64,000 nt of DNA from Powellomyces hirtus (Eukaryota; Chytridiomycota; Chytridiomycetes; Spizellomycetales; Powellomycetaceae): contig JAHLKG010000005.1 of assembly GCA_025526995.1 (NCBI GenBank), forward strand, positions 496,001-560,000. The letters run 5' to 3'. This document shows, piece after piece, positions 48,973 through 60,820 of this stretch. The first letter of the stretch is position 1. Each line of letters begins with the position of its first letter. The notes below the pieces were generated by a model, which was not told the origin of the DNA, ran no database searches, and saw only the letters and a program-made list of their open reading frames with translations. Position numbers and translations under genes: made by a program.

Positions 48973-49414
48973 ATGAATTCTGAACGGCCCAATGTGAGAC
49001 CAAACTCAGCTCAAATAATTGACGATGCGATGCAGCAGAAGTTGAATATTGATAGGGTGTGTAATTGTTCACAAAGAAGTACGGAGAGGAGGGAACATTG
49101 CATGTATATTGACACCTGGTCATGCAGATCCAAATTCGTGTTGAAAATGAACTCTATCTACGGGAACACCCTGAAATCCGGCACATTCTGGATTTTTTTG
49201 TGAATGAGGTTTTGGTGCATCAGCCGGAGAATTTGCAAGAATTTGCTGCCGGTGCGTGCAAACCATCTTCTCGGGATTGGACGCGATCACGCGCTCATAC
49301 ATTGTAATACTTGCAGGACTGTTCTCGGACCCTGCTTTACAACCCAGAGTGGAAAAACATACGCAGGAAGTGCAGAAGCTTCAAGAAGACATGGCTGTGA
49401 TGGAAACGTTTTAA
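48973..49414 (+). CDS. Small RIIa-domain protein (RIIAD1-like, cilium/flagellum associated)
   Basis: Three exons, 48973-49056, 49128-49251 and 49317-49414, encode 101 residues. The core is a dimerisation/docking RIIa helix pair: ENELYLREHPEIRHILDFFV, then EVLVHQPENLQEFAA and FSDPAL. The tail is a charged helix (VEKHTQEVQKLQEDM). This is the layout of RIIAD1 and related proteins that dock on AKAP-like helices in radial spokes and sperm tails. In fungi such proteins are expected only in lineages with a flagellated zoospore, so the gene is a useful taxonomic marker. All introns are in phase. It is tail to tail with Utp18 across 99 bp. Confidence 0.9.
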
Positions 49415-49513
49415 TTCAACGCCACTGTCCGTAGTGTGATGGGATGCGACAGACAAGAGTGTACATGATGATGATAGATTGTGGATGCTAAATAAATAAA
49501 GATTCTACCTATG

Positions 49514-51651
49514 CTATATTGCGTCATACGCATTCAGCCTGTACAACAATACTTTGCCCTTGTCATTTCCGACAGCTACGTATCCACCTCCTGGAGAGAA
49601 ATCCAGCGAGTTGACGTATCCGAGTGGGGTCTGGGCGGTTGGCCAGTTCTTGAAGACTCGGCGGGTTGGAACATGGAGCAAACGGAGGGAGTCTTTCTTT
49701 TCTCTGCTCGCCATGGCGAGAATTTGTGAGTCATGATTGAACTTTAGAGTGGTCACTGATGTCGTCAGGTTGAGGATGGCTTTTTGTGGGGCAGGGTTGG
49801 ATGATGCAAAGCAGGACGCCTGATCATAAAGATTGACCACCCCAGAGTCGGATCTAGCAAGACGCGGCGTCAGTTGGAAGGTCCCCCGATTAGGAATTGC
49901 AATAAGCGCCTTGATGTCCTCACCCAGTAGCGATGTATCCAGACCCGCCGGATACTGCCAGCGTGGTGGCTTTCACACATCCTTCGTCGAAGAATCGATG
50001 CACACATTTACGCGACCCAAGATCCCATTGGTAAACTTCACCGTCACCTAGAGAAGAGACACCCTCCATCAGAATCACATCCTCATCGCCCCAAGAGCAG
50101 TAGTAGTCTCATACCACCAAAGGAGTAGAGTGATCGGCCATCCGCCGAAAAGTCAATCGAAGTCACCGCCCCGTTCATTTTCATGTTGCCCACCCACTGC
50201 TTGGAATCCTTTGCGACTACCATCATATGTCCGTCTCGTCCAGCAAATACCAAGAATTTGCTGTCTGGAGAAACATACGATTTGGAGTAGTTGTCTTCAT
50301 CTTGGCCTGGAACGAAATTATGAATAGCCAAGTCAGACACTGCGACGGAGAAGGACGAGATCAAACATCCCCAAGTACCTCGAATGCCCGATATGCGATT
50401 TACTACGCCAGCTTCCACGTTGTAAGTATAGAAGTACTTTCGCTTGCCAGTGATGAGAATCTCCTGGCCATCAGGGGTGAACGTGGCCTGGTGTATCGGG
50501 AGGTCCTTGATGTAAATACTCTGAATTTTGGGATTTACTTTCCCGTCGATTTGAAACAATCGAAGTGTTTTGTCGTATCCTGCCGTCAGCAGAACTGGGG
50601 CCTTGGGGTGGAATTGTACGGATTGCACGACAGCCTGGAGGATCGCAAGGAGCGTAAGGCTTAATCAACCGCGCGGGAATAACCATCGTGGTCCTACCTG
50701 TGAGTATGCCATCTGATTCGCGTCCTTCAATCGGACGACCTCCAGAAAGTCAGGGTTCAGCACTCTGGTCTGTCGTTGTGTGTCTACAAGACCCATCGAC
50801 GTCCGCAAGATCTTCAACAAATCATCACTGGAGTCGCCATTCTTCTGCTCCCGAATGCTGATCTCGGCCCACTGTGGTGTCGGATGTATCCTTTGAAACT
50901 GTTTGCGGAGCCGTGCTTCATATTCTTTGCCCGATAGCGTGGTTTCAGAATAGTCTAACCGCAACTTCCGCAGTCTCTTTTTGTCCACAATGTTGACAGG
51001 AACATTGTCATCGTCTTCCCAAGCTGCCGGTATGTCTGTAGACAGTTCTGAAGTGGGGTCCGTCTTTTCACCCCCATCCTTTCCTATTGTTACATGCGTC
51101 GGGTCGTCCGCAAGCTCAACGCCGCCGGTATCAATGAAGAATCCGAAGTCCTTTATGGTCAATTGCGTAGTGAAAGCGTGAGTGGTGTTTGCGTGAATGT
51201 CCTAATGCGACAGTCTCCTTACCTCTTCATTACTTTCATTCAAGTCATCGCCAGTTTCCGAAGGCGTTTCAACATCCGCATCTGGAGCTGACCCCAGCCA
51301 CGAGCTCTCGCTATCGACTAGACCCTTATACTCGCGCCCAATTTTGGGGCCTTCAAGAAGCCCTCCAAATACAAGATCCTCCAGTTCCAGTTCTTCGTCG
51401 TCCTTCTTTTCTGAGACAGTATTGCCCAGATCGTAAGCACCCCGATCGTTCAAGAGTGCTCCGCGAGCTTCACTAGCGGTTGGGGGCACTTTGGCATTCT
51501 TATTCTTCTTTTTGGGCTTCTTCGTCGAAAAGGTTGCTGAAACTTCAGTCACTTCTGTCGGTAAAATAGGAGGCTCAACAGGACTTGCAGCTTGCGCCTT
51601 TCGCTTCCGCGGCCTCTCCGGTACTGCGACGTGTGAAGTGCTATCCGGCAT
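49514..51651 (-). CDS. UTP18: U3 snoRNP component Utp18 (WD40)
   Basis: Six exons: 51223-51651, 50698-51150, 50379-50634, 50115-50306, 49924-50047 and 49514-49853, for 597 residues. Start MPDSTSHVAV is preferred over an ATG nine codons upstream; the difference is small. The N-terminal third is charged with a basic run (KKPKKKNKN) and an acidic stretch. The rest is a WD40 propeller typical of Utp18: VVQSVQFHPKAPVLLTAGYD, TLRLFQIDGKVNPKIQS, ISGIRGQDEDNYSKSYVSPD, the family mark KQWVGNMKMNGAVTSIDFS, GYVNSLDFSPGGGYVAVGND and a short end LYRLNAYDAI. Utp18 belongs to the small-subunit processome in the nucleolus and helps bring the exosome to pre-18S rRNA. All six exons join in phase. Divergent from the PPR gene. 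Confidence 0.95.
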
Positions 51652-52186
51652 TGTGTGCAAGGATTGTCGAATTCTCAAATTCCTTACACAAAGGTTCAGA
51701 CCAGGAACGTAAGAACGGGGTTTTCCAAGGGCTTGTTAAGCACGTGACACAATTGGTCAGCGCTTATATCATCACGTTTGTTGTTACAATGGCAACAAGA
51801 ACAGTCCTATATCAAGCATACCCCACTCCAAGGCCCATTTCTGTGAATTCATAGTAGCGATCTTCCTGCCGTAAAATCGGCACACAATGTCCAGATGACT
51901 GCTAGGAGAAAAGTACAGCGGGAAGGAAAAACAAGGTCTCAGATTACTCTGCTTTTCTGTTTAGGCTTTTTTTTGGCAGTCTGGCTCACGTCAAACTAGG
52001 ATTTTGTGTAGTTAGGGGATGTACGTACCCACTTTCCGCACTTCAATTCGTTCGCACCACCAGAGTGTCTCGAAAAGTATATCCATCAAAACACAAACAG
52101 GTCATTACGAACCAATAAACCGATCGACATAGACGGGGTGGAAGAGGGGGGAAGAGGCTGTCTATCGGAGTTCAGCAAGGAAGATC
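51652..52186. promoter_or_regulatory. Divergent promoter between Utp18 and PPR genes
   Basis: About 535 bp hold both promoters and a T run near 51967-51975. I see no gene or RNA. Confidence 0.45.
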
Positions 52187-54913
52187 ATGAGCTTGTTGCG
52201 GCGGGTCCTCCTTTCAGAAACGGCAATGCCCTGTGCTAGATGCAGTTCGCGATACCCAAATGCGCGAATGGAGTTGGGGAAGCAGCGACGGCTTTCCGGC
52301 TCTAGTCGTTCAAAGATGGAAGGTGACCCGTCACATAGTGCCACACCACGGAGACCCGATGAAGCGGCGAGGATGCTGTTTTACTACCTTGGAACCATAT
52401 CCCAACAGCGCCACCGACAAGGACCGCGGATTTCCCAGTGTTCTGTACAAGGTTCTGGGATTGCTTCCGTACGACATTCGTCATCAGCCAAAGAGGCTTG
52501 GAAAGAGCCCTGCACAGCCGCGATCGCAGATAGACAACCCCGCAACGCTTACTTCAGGCCAAAAAGCGTAAAGTTCCGACCTCCTCACAGGAATTGGAAT
52601 CGAGGCGAGTCCGTTCAAGTGCAGCATCCCGGTCATGCGAGTGTGGATGCTGGATGGGGCTTTGTAAAGTCTTATGTTGATGCTGGCTACTTTCAACTTG
52701 CCCTTGACTTCTTCAATGGAATGGTGGATAGGAAGCATTTTCCAACGTCTCAAATGTTGCAGGACATGATCATACTCTCTGACAGACCTACAGGGTTGCA
52801 GTTGTCTGCGATACTTTTCTGTCGATGGACGCGTCAGGATGAGACTAATGCACTTGACTTTTGGGAATCGCGTGCATCAGATTCTCTACGCTTTCATCCA
52901 ACAGTCATCGGACGCATCATTGACGTGAAGCTCCGATCAGGATACACGGACGAGGCGCTTGAACTCAATAAGCTTTGCGCCACAAAGAACAGTTCGGTCC
53001 CGGCTTGGGCTTGGACGTCTTTGGTCTTTTCCCTATCCGCGGCCGACCGGTTCGACGAAGCTTTGAAGATTTATCGAGAAAAGGAAGCCATCTATCCCTT
53101 CGCTCTCAAAGAGACGGCCATGGTAGCCCTGTTTTCGGCCTGTACCGAAGGCGGTTCTCTGGAAGAGCTTCGATACCTTCACAAGCAACTTGGACCGGAG
53201 GACAAGCCAAACATCGTTTGGTTCACAGCCCTGATCCACGGCTATTTTACGTTTCATGACCCCCATTCGGCTTTGCAAACATTCGAACGCATGCTGGAAC
53301 GCGGAGTTACTCCGGATTGGACGCTTTATATGCTGTTTATCAACACCGTTTCACGACATCCCTACGAAAACACCGAGCTTCTCACCATGTGGTACGAAGC
53401 CCTCTTGGCCGCAGGTCTGAATCCGTCAGTTGAAGTAATGACGAACATGTTGGCATGTTTTGCGCGCGAAAGCAACACTGTGGCTGCGGAGTTCTATTTC
53501 GGCGAACTGCTACGACAGGGGAGCAAACCGGATTTGATGGCGTATACTGCCGTCATGTATGCTTATGCGCGACTCGGTGATGTTGAAAACACTGAGAAGT
53601 GGTACAGACGGTTGATAGCGAACGAAATTCGACCCGACGGTCAGGCGCTTTGTGCTCTTATCACGGCTTATGCAAAAGCCCGAGACTTCTCCGCTGCCCG
53701 CAAGCTTTTCGAACAACTTGAAGCTCAGCTTCAACAGCCGACCTCCGACTCGATACCTGATGCCGACTCGAGGTTGGTGATGTACAATACCATGATTTCG
53801 GAGCTTATCAAAGCTGGAGAACCGGACTCAGCGATGTGGTTCTTGCGGCAGATGATGCACATGGGGTTGCCACCAGACACCTACACCTGCGTTGCAATCA
53901 TCAACGGGTACGCTCAGGCGGGTAGTCTTCGTCTCGCATTACGATTCTATCACGAAATGATCCAAGGAGGCATGGTTCCGAACAACCATGTGTACAGCTC
54001 CCTGGCAACTATCCTTGCTCAATGTCGGGCGTCCGCATCGGAAGTCCAACAATTGGTGGAAGACATTGGCGAGGGAGGGGTCCAACCGGATATGGCCACC
54101 TGGACGGCGTTGATGTTTGCTTTCGGTCGCGCCAAAGAACATGAAACTGTGATCACCATGTGGACCGAGATTGGGATCAGACCAAACGATTTGGACAATC
54201 CTGGCGAGATTGCGCAGGAGGAACCTTTGTTCGAAGTCGATGGGCAGTGCTTCATGATGTTTGTCAGAACGTGCCTCGACTTGTCTCGACGGGCTGGTGG
54301 AATGGGCTCCGAGAAGGGCCGGGCGTGGGTGGACCGCATAGTAAAAGACGGGCAGCACCTTATTGACCGGAACCTAGTCATTAATGCCCGGACGTGGCAG
54401 CTACTGATCGATGGACTAGTGTATCATGGCGCACCGGTCGATGCGGCGAAGATAGCCCTTCTGATGCTACAGCGGTTGACTGACTTGGTTTCTACTCAAC
54501 CACCAACGGAAGATACGAATGCGTATGACGAAATTGTCTCCGTCAGAAATGTCAAGAGGACCACCGAGCAAGAGGAAATTACAGCTGGTAGTTCTGCTGG
54601 CGCGACTGTACTAACAGAGTTCCCAGGCGGAAAGTGTCGGACAACGCAACTTGATCAGCTCAAACAGCTGATCAAGACGATGAAGGCGACCAAAATGTCC
54701 TCTCAGTCGATTTCCCCGCACAGTGCGCTCGAGGCATTCTGCGACGGTGCTCTGCGTTCCTTATCCTTGCATCTGCGGAAGCAAAATCACGGTGCTTACC
54801 TGGCCACCCTTCATTCACAGCTCACACAACTGCGGGAAGTCTACCCCGAGACCATCACGCGGGAAACGCTAGCGTTGCTCAGCAGTACAACTCGTCATGT
54901 GAAGAAGATTTGA
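52187..54913 (+). CDS. Pentatricopeptide repeat (PPR) protein, probably mitochondrial
   Basis: A single exon of 908 residues. The N-terminus is basic and nearly free of acidic residues (MSLLRRVLLSETAMPCARCS), as in mitochondrial targeting. From about residue 150 to 740 there are roughly ten 35-residue helical repeats; clear ones are VWFTALIHGYFTFHDPHSAL, LMAYTAVMYAYARLGDVENT, QALCALITAYAKARDFSAAR, YTCVAIINGYAQAGSLRLAL and ATWTALMFAFGRAKEHETV. Each PPR repeat typically reads one RNA base, so the protein should bind organellar RNA and affect its stability or translation. The C-terminal 170 residues lack repeats and have no recognised domain. No introns are needed. The second-base-reading residues could be tabulated to guess the RNA site. 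Confidence 0.93.
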   Translation: MSLLRRVLLSETAMPCARCSSRYPNARMELGKQRRLSGSSRSKMEGDPSHSATPRRPDEAARMLFYYLGTISQQRHRQGPRISQCSVQGSGIASVRHSSSAKEAWKEPCTAAIADRQPRNAYFRPKSVKFRPPHRNWNRGESVQVQHPGHASVDAGWGFVKSYVDAGYFQLALDFFNGMVDRKHFPTSQMLQDMIILSDRPTGLQLSAILFCRWTRQDETNALDFWESRASDSLRFHPTVIGRIIDVKLRSGYTDEALELNKLCATKNSSVPAWAWTSLVFSLSAADRFDEALKIYREKEAIYPFALKETAMVALFSACTEGGSLEELRYLHKQLGPEDKPNIVWFTALIHGYFTFHDPHSALQTFERMLERGVTPDWTLYMLFINTVSRHPYENTELLTMWYEALLAAGLNPSVEVMTNMLACFARESNTVAAEFYFGELLRQGSKPDLMAYTAVMYAYARLGDVENTEKWYRRLIANEIRPDGQALCALITAYAKARDFSAARKLFEQLEAQLQQPTSDSIPDADSRLVMYNTMISELIKAGEPDSAMWFLRQMMHMGLPPDTYTCVAIINGYAQAGSLRLALRFYHEMIQGGMVPNNHVYSSLATILAQCRASASEVQQLVEDIGEGGVQPDMATWTALMFAFGRAKEHETVITMWTEIGIRPNDLDNPGEIAQEEPLFEVDGQCFMMFVRTCLDLSRRAGGMGSEKGRAWVDRIVKDGQHLIDRNLVINARTWQLLIDGLVYHGAPVDAAKIALLMLQRLTDLVSTQPPTEDTNAYDEIVSVRNVKRTTEQEEITAGSSAGATVLTEFPGGKCRTTQLDQLKQLIKTMKATKMSSQSISPHSALEAFCDGALRSLSLHLRKQNHGAYLATLHSQLTQLREVYPETITRETLALLSSTTRHVKKI

Positions 54914-55115
54914 TTATCAACTGTACATATTACAATTACTTGTGGTGCAAAGCGCAGGACGTTTAACAATGAAATAGAGAAAGAGACTAGATGTGCAGAT
55001 CTTTTCCAGTCTATTTGCGAGGTGATAGCTGAAAAGCTGCCACCTGCGTTCCGTACTTGGTGGCTCGACCGCGCACCGGGTTTGAATGATGCATAAAGCT
55101 TCTTAAAATGTCAGT

Positions 55116-56247
55116 CTACTCGGCCTTGGCTTTGGCAGGTCGCCCTCGCTTCTTTGAGGGTTCAACCACAGGAGCCTTGGGGCTTTTGGTAGGCTGATTA
55201 TCGGAAGGAAGGCTAGCCTTCCCGGTTTTCTTGTTTTTCTTGCCGGTTGATCCAATGGCCTGAGGGGCAGGGTCTTCAGCTTTACGTTTGATGCCATTGG
55301 CGTTCTTGACGGCCTTCGCGGGAGTAGCTGCTGGTTCCTTTGTTGCCTTCGGTTTGGCCGGCGATTGATCGGGTTTCACGACCTTCTTGGGTGAGGCCTT
55401 TGGCTTGGCGTCTGGCAACTTTGCCAGAGCGGCCTTGGGGACTGGTTTCGGAGCAGGCGCAGGCGCAAGTGCGGGACTCTCAGGATCGGAAGTTTCGGCA
55501 CCCTCATCCTCGTCACCATCCTCATCGCTCTCGTGTGCATCCTCCACTTCCATAGCGGCATACTTCTTGGCAGTAGCGCTCGTCAAAGGAGGCATGCCCC
55601 TTTCGCTTCGGTATGCACCAATGAGTTTGCTATACTTTCGACGATGGGCTTCGGCTTCTTCGATGTATGGCTGGAAAGAAAGAGGCAAACCATTGGTGAC
55701 TCGTTGCAAATTGTCTTCAATAGATAGACACTTTGCAAAACTTACTGCTTTTTCTTCAGCCGTTGCTAGTCCCCATCTTCTGGCGCCTTCCGCGGTCACC
55801 TGCTTCATAGGCCACTCCGGGTGGGCATTGGTGATGGAAGCTCGGATACCGTTCAAGTAACACAGGTACGCTGCGGGAGGTCTCTTGGGCATGTCCTTGT
55901 CCTTTTTTGCCTTTCGCTTTCCCTTTGAGTCCTCCGCCGCTTCGTGGTCGACAGGGGGAGCAAGGTAGCTGGGCAAAACCTCGTGAATGAATTCCGCCAT
56001 ACCACGGATTCCATCGGCGCACGACGTGATAGCAGTGAAGAGCTGCAAGTGTTTGTTCAAGGAGCAGATAGTGAGAAAATACAGTGAGCTAACTTCACAA
56101 GCGGTGAACACATGAAGATGCGCTCCAGTCGGCTATCTAGATCCCCTCGCGGGCCTTAGTTTCACGTACCTTCACACCTGCCTCCGTTGCCATGAACGCG
56201 TCAAGAGCGGCCGACTTTTTCAACCTAGTAGAACCTTTGGGTGGCAT
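55116..56247 (-). CDS. HMG-box protein
   Basis: Three exons, 56170-56247, 55746-56042 and 55116-55670, for 309 residues. The start MPPKGSTRLKKSA follows 50 upstream in-frame codons that do not look coding. A single HMG box lies at about residues 75-145: KRPPAAYLCYLNGIRASIT, then WPMKQVTAEGARRWGLATAE and a basic helix with RRKYSKLIGAYRSERG. It is split by an intron exactly at EEKA/PYIEE. The rest is Lys-, Pro- and Ala-rich with an acidic patch (SDEDGDEDEGAE) and an AT-hook-like core KKRGRPAKAK at the end. Such proteins bend DNA without strong sequence preference and act in chromatin or in nucleolar or mitochondrial DNA; no targeting peptide is seen, so a nuclear role is likely. It is tail to tail with the PPR gene across about 200 bp. 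Confidence 0.9.
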
Positions 56248-56550
56248 GATTGATCCGATGTGGAGCGGGGAATGTGTGCCAGAAAACACGGAACAAAAAG
56301 CAAGGGCCGTGTCAACCTGGCGAAACTGTTGCTCTTTGTTTAGGAAGGGCGCGACTTGGGAAGGAAGGGCGAAACCGAAAAATGGTTTGCTTTTCAAGTT
56401 GGCTTGGTTTGATTTGAAGACTTTTGTCTGATTGAACTGAACTCAACAGTCAGTCAGTCAACACGCGACTAAGCCTCCATACGGCACTTTGGTTCATACC
56501 GTCATTCTCTTCAAGCACGGAACGGATGTACCCCACATCGTAATGGTGTG
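56248..56550. promoter_or_regulatory. Divergent promoter between HMG-box and Ima1-like genes
   Basis: About 300 bp hold both promoters. A CAGT-type microsatellite (three and a half units) lies at 56447-56460, about 90 bp before the Ima1-like start; it is the reverse complement of the repeat at 26452-26467. Confidence 0.5.
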
Positions 56551-59500
56551 ATGGCCCTGAGCCTGGTGCAAGCATATTACGGAGTGGTACTCACAGTCAT
56601 TGTAGTTGTATTGGTTATCTACGGGAAAAGGTGCGGCAATTCAGCTTGGCGATAACAAGCCTTCTACTTATGCTGGGCTTTCCACCTCAAGCTTGCTGGG
56701 TCTCCCTCAACTTCTAAAAGATCGTCGCGGCCGCATTGTCGATTTAGAATGCTTCTACTGCGGAGAACGTTCTAGGCTTCCGGGTCCCACTGCTCGTATT
56801 ACACCGTCTGTACCACCGGGATCTCCTCGCTCTCTCCGGCAGAATCCAGCTGCGTTGGTTCCTGTCTTTGACCATGCCGGGAGAGTATCGAAATGGTTCT
56901 GCCGTTATTGTGACTCATGGAATGTCTACGATAAGGTACGTGACCTTGATTCTGCCATGTTGCGAATCAACACAGTGATGTGTGACATCAATACGCTAGC
57001 ACGGGGAAATCGAGTCATACGTTCCCGAAATGCGTGACTTCAGCTCTACGCCGCAGGTAACGGCAATAAAAGGTCAGCTATCATGGATTTTGACTACTGA
57101 GGATATTGCAGATAATAACAGGGATCTCCTTTGAAATTTAGCTGCGGAACATGACGATACGGGGATGAATTCCGACTCAATCTTCTGTCAGTCTTGCGTA
57201 AGGCGTCAAACATTGCTTGTGGACGCCTTATCCCGTTACCTGCCGGATGATGATGATCCCGATTTCGAAGCCAAACTCGCTGATTATGAGAACCACCGAA
57301 CATATTTGGAACAGCGATACCCCTTAGCTTGCAAGCTATGCAGCAGACGCGTGAATGCCGAGCTCTCGAGGCAAGAACATCGACTGAAATCGCTCGTTCC
57401 AAGTTTACCGAATCCAAAGGTCTCGGACCATTCCACCGACGCAACCATTACCGCTCAATCCCAGTATTTCTCAAAGTTGTCAAGAATAGTATGTGCTCTT
57501 GGAACCATGACTTTACATGTCGCGGCCTACTTGGGTGGAGCTCTAGCGCTTGGAATACTGATGTGCGTAACTGCCTTCTCTTTCTTGTGCTGGGCTCGGC
57601 TCTTTTATGATGGATTATTTCGAGGTATACTTTGTCCTTCAAGCAGTAGCAAAGTGTGGTACTCACAGTGTTTTAGGGTTGATGTCGATGGTCAAGCTTG
57701 CGCTAATCGGAGTAGAGAGCCACGATGCAGCGTGTTTTCCTGAAGGGTTATGTTTGACCCGTCCGCGCGCCGTTTGGTCCTGTGTGATCTCCCCTCGGGA
57801 TCTTGACGAGCAATGCTTTGTCGATTTCCAAAAGTACCGAAGCCAGCTGATCTTACAAACTGCTGGAATTGCATTTGCTTTCGCGGAATTCAATGAGTAC
57901 TTGAAGCGAAGTAGGAAAACCGCTCTGAGACAAGCTGCCGTCGTGTTGGATGGCAAGGGAGTTGTAAGTTCAGCAGCAGTTCAGTGATCGAAATAGCACA
58001 GTATTTTGAACAAAGCTCCCGACAGATCTATGCCGCGCTGGTGTACTTTATTCATTTCACCATGGACCCCACCATTGTCTTTGCCGAGACTCGCATATGG
58101 CTGCGACATGTTGTCCCATGTATTTATTTATGCCTGACGATAGCTGTAAGTGGTGAAGCTAGCTATGCCGAGAAGGTTGCTCAAGCTGACAATTCTTTTG
58201 CAGGGTTTTATTCGAGCGATCAAAGTCCTCGTTGTCTTCTTCGACCCAGCGGAGCGTCGGCAGCGTCACTCTTTATTCCCTGCTAGTGTGGCAGTTACTG
58301 CCGAAAAAATTGGAAACACATTTCAAAATATCCTGCACGGGACTGAAATAACACCCTCACTGTTTGATCGATCTGATTCGGCAGTGGGAGACCTGGCCTC
58401 CCTATGCACGAGTCATGAACCGCGAACTGGAGCGCCATTTGCCCGGCCATTGAGTGGAAGTCGACAAGCAGCTAACCACGCCCAATTGCCTCTGGATGTC
58501 CCAGATCATGTCATCACGGGCATATCTGGATTGGGACTCGGACCGACTGATCCTGCAACCATTGGATCGAAGTACGGGGCTTTAGACGACCTCAAACGCG
58601 CTCCCTCTTCTACAGCTGGATTTGCATGGAGCGAAAGGCCAACTTCCTTGTTCCACAAATCTTCTGAAAACGAAGGCGCTAATCGGTGGCTTCCGGCGAC
58701 CAACGCGCCTCCGTCGAAGGGGCCGCGTGGCACTGCTGTTAAAGCATTCGGGTACTTCAACCCTCATATGTCGAATGCCCTTGCCGCATCTCCAGGAAAG
58801 AGCCCATGGCCGATCAAGATGGAAAACGAAAACACATTTGTCTCCAAGTTGCACCAGGAACGATCTCACGAGAAAGTAGGCGATCGACGTACCTCCGCCT
58901 TCGCAAATTGGTCAGGCGCAGGTCTTGGACTTGAACGGCAATCAGCGGATAGAAGTCGTGACATGTTTCCCTTTGGCAAGACGCTGCATGGTCATGCAAA
59001 TCAGAGCAATTTTGGCACTGCCTTTGGGCCCCGTCAGCCATCAAAGTCCGCTGCACAACCGCGCTTGAGATCACCTCACTTCGCGCATCATGAAGCCAGC
59101 CAACCGAGAAGACGACGACACGAGTCTCCCGAAAGTCATTCGATGGAAACCCCCATGCTCTCTCCCCAAACCTTCTTCCCACAAGAGCAATCAACAGGCC
59201 TTGAAGATCTCTTTTCATCAAACATCCGACTAGAAGACGACAACAAGCTCAAATATTTTTGGAATACGTGGCTGAGCTCCGCACTGAATGGACACCCGCG
59301 GATTGCGCAACGGTATCTGCAGCTAGCCACACCTTTCGGCCTTTTCGCGTCATGGATGGTACGTTATTGAACGGTATTTTGTTTAATTTCACTGTGACTT
59401 ACTTATGACCCGGTGATCAGGTCGTTGCGAATTTAATGTATATACCACTACTCGGCCTTGCCCTACGGCACATGATTGCAGTTGCGAAATCGCGTAACAG

Positions 59501-59947
59501 GCGCAACGAAGTGAGACCCAACCGCGCATTTGTCAATCCATCGATGGGCGACACGTACCGAAGACGTCCGCGGAGATATATCGTGAGTAGACATCGTCTT
59601 CTTCGACTCGTGAGAATTGATGCGTTCCATCGGTACCATCTCCCGCCTTGGTCTTCGCTTATATTCACTATTTGTTTTGTCTTCGCCAGTATGCTCTGAC
59701 GTCTCTGGTCCTGTGCCGAATTGGCTTGGCGTTCTTTTGGCAATTAGCCCTTCCTTCTCTCTCGAAGTCGGATCCATATGGTGCATATTCGATGGAACAG
59801 ATAGAGGACGCTGTGGAATACAACGAAGCTGCTATGGGACGCTTTCTCACCGCGCCCAGTCCCGTAGTCCTCACAATGGATCTCATTATTGGAGCGACGG
59901 CCCTGCTCTGGGAACCAGAATTTGTCAGTCCCTATGGCGCCTCCTGA
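56551..59947 (+). CDS. Inner nuclear membrane protein, Ima1/Samp1 (TMEM201)-like
   Basis: Nine exons: 56551-56630, 56692-56935, 57000-57072, 57142-57624, 57677-57963, 58026-58145, 58204-59358, 59421-59582 and 59690-59947, for 953 residues. The first exon encodes a signal-anchor-like hydrophobic helix (GVVLTVIVVVLVIYG). The Ima1 N-terminal zinc region follows: LECFYCGERS, FCRYCDSWNVYDK, IFCQSCVRRQTLLVDAL and LACKLCSRRV supply four Cys pairs. Further membrane helices are LGGALALGILMCVTAFSFLC, HVVPCIYLCLTIA and IIGATALLW. A long Ser/Pro-rich nucleoplasmic loop is encoded by exon 7. Family role: fission yeast Ima1 and human Samp1 sit in the inner nuclear membrane and link chromatin and the LINC complex. 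The donor at 57073 was picked because it keeps phase with exon 4. Confidence 0.87.
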
Positions 59948-60361
59948 CTGAACTTTCTTTTTGGCAGGGTTTTCTATACATCTAAAACTAATAAGTACAT
60001 GTGCACCGCTTAAAGTGTCCTGTGCGTTTAGTCTGGTCACAACATGTCAACGTTGAAATCCACACGCGTCCACACGTACCGAATGCGCAGCAGGAATCAA
60101 ATTTTTTTGCAAGATGGACGCATTTGCTCGTCCACAGTTGGCTCGAACCAGATCCCAATTGATGAACGCGCTTTGGCCCCATTGAGGAGCTGACCACAAT
60201 AGCCTGGTTTTTCCTGCTGGCTCTTCAAAGTTCGCACGCCCTTCCTTGCCCTCCTCTTTGCCACCTAACCTATCGTTTCCTACCGTCGCTGTCGATCCCC
60301 AACCCTCCTCACAAGCAAGGAGCTTTCTTCTCACCCGTTTTATACCAACCAACGGTGTTCT
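59948..60361. other. Intergenic after the Ima1-like gene
   Basis: About 410 bp with no supported gene. It holds the Ima1-like 3' flank and, if the next frame is real, its promoter. Confidence 0.4.
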
Positions 60362-60730
60362 ATGGCTCCCTCGACAAAGAAAGGCAAGCCCAGCGGGTCT
60401 CCGCGAAAGGCTCAACCCGCTCGTCCCACTGTCGCCCCACCAAAGCCGCGACCCAACAAGCGAAAGTCGGCCACTCCTTGCAAATCCGCCAGTCGCAAGG
60501 ACCTTGACCGGATTCCAGGAATCGTTCTCCGCATTGACTGGACCGGCAAAGTGCAAGTCGTGCGGTCATGTGGAAAAATCGCTCTCCCGCCATCCCTCGC
60601 CGCCGCAAAAGACACGCGAAGCAACTCCTCCTCCTCCTCCTCCACCACTTCCTTCCCTGCCGTAACCCTTCGCAAAGATAAAAGGAGTATAGGCGCTACA
60701 CGGAGACGACCGGTTGTGGAGCCTAGCTAA
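60362..60730 (+). CDS. Hypothetical small basic protein
   Basis: A single frame of 122 residues starting MAPSTKKGKPSGSPRKAQPA. It is rich in Lys, Arg, Pro and Ser, with a run of Ser near residue 90, and has no recognised domain. The start has an A/C-rich context and lies 400 bp from the preceding gene. It could be a real nuclear or chromatin-associated protein, the first exon of something longer, or a chance frame. Overlapping frames in other phases (60246-60665) are less attractive because they are Pro- and Ser-rich without a basic pattern. Confidence 0.35.
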   Translation: MAPSTKKGKPSGSPRKAQPARPTVAPPKPRPNKRKSATPCKSASRKDLDRIPGIVLRIDWTGKVQVVRSCGKIALPPSLAAAKDTRSNSSSSSSTTSFPAVTLRKDKRSIGATRRRPVVEPS

Positions 60731-60820
60731 GAGAACTCCCAAGGCGCATTCTATACCTACGGTGGCAGAAATGTTATGTTTGGCTTCAACTGGCATGGCG
60801 CGGGACGCGGCTCGTAGAAC

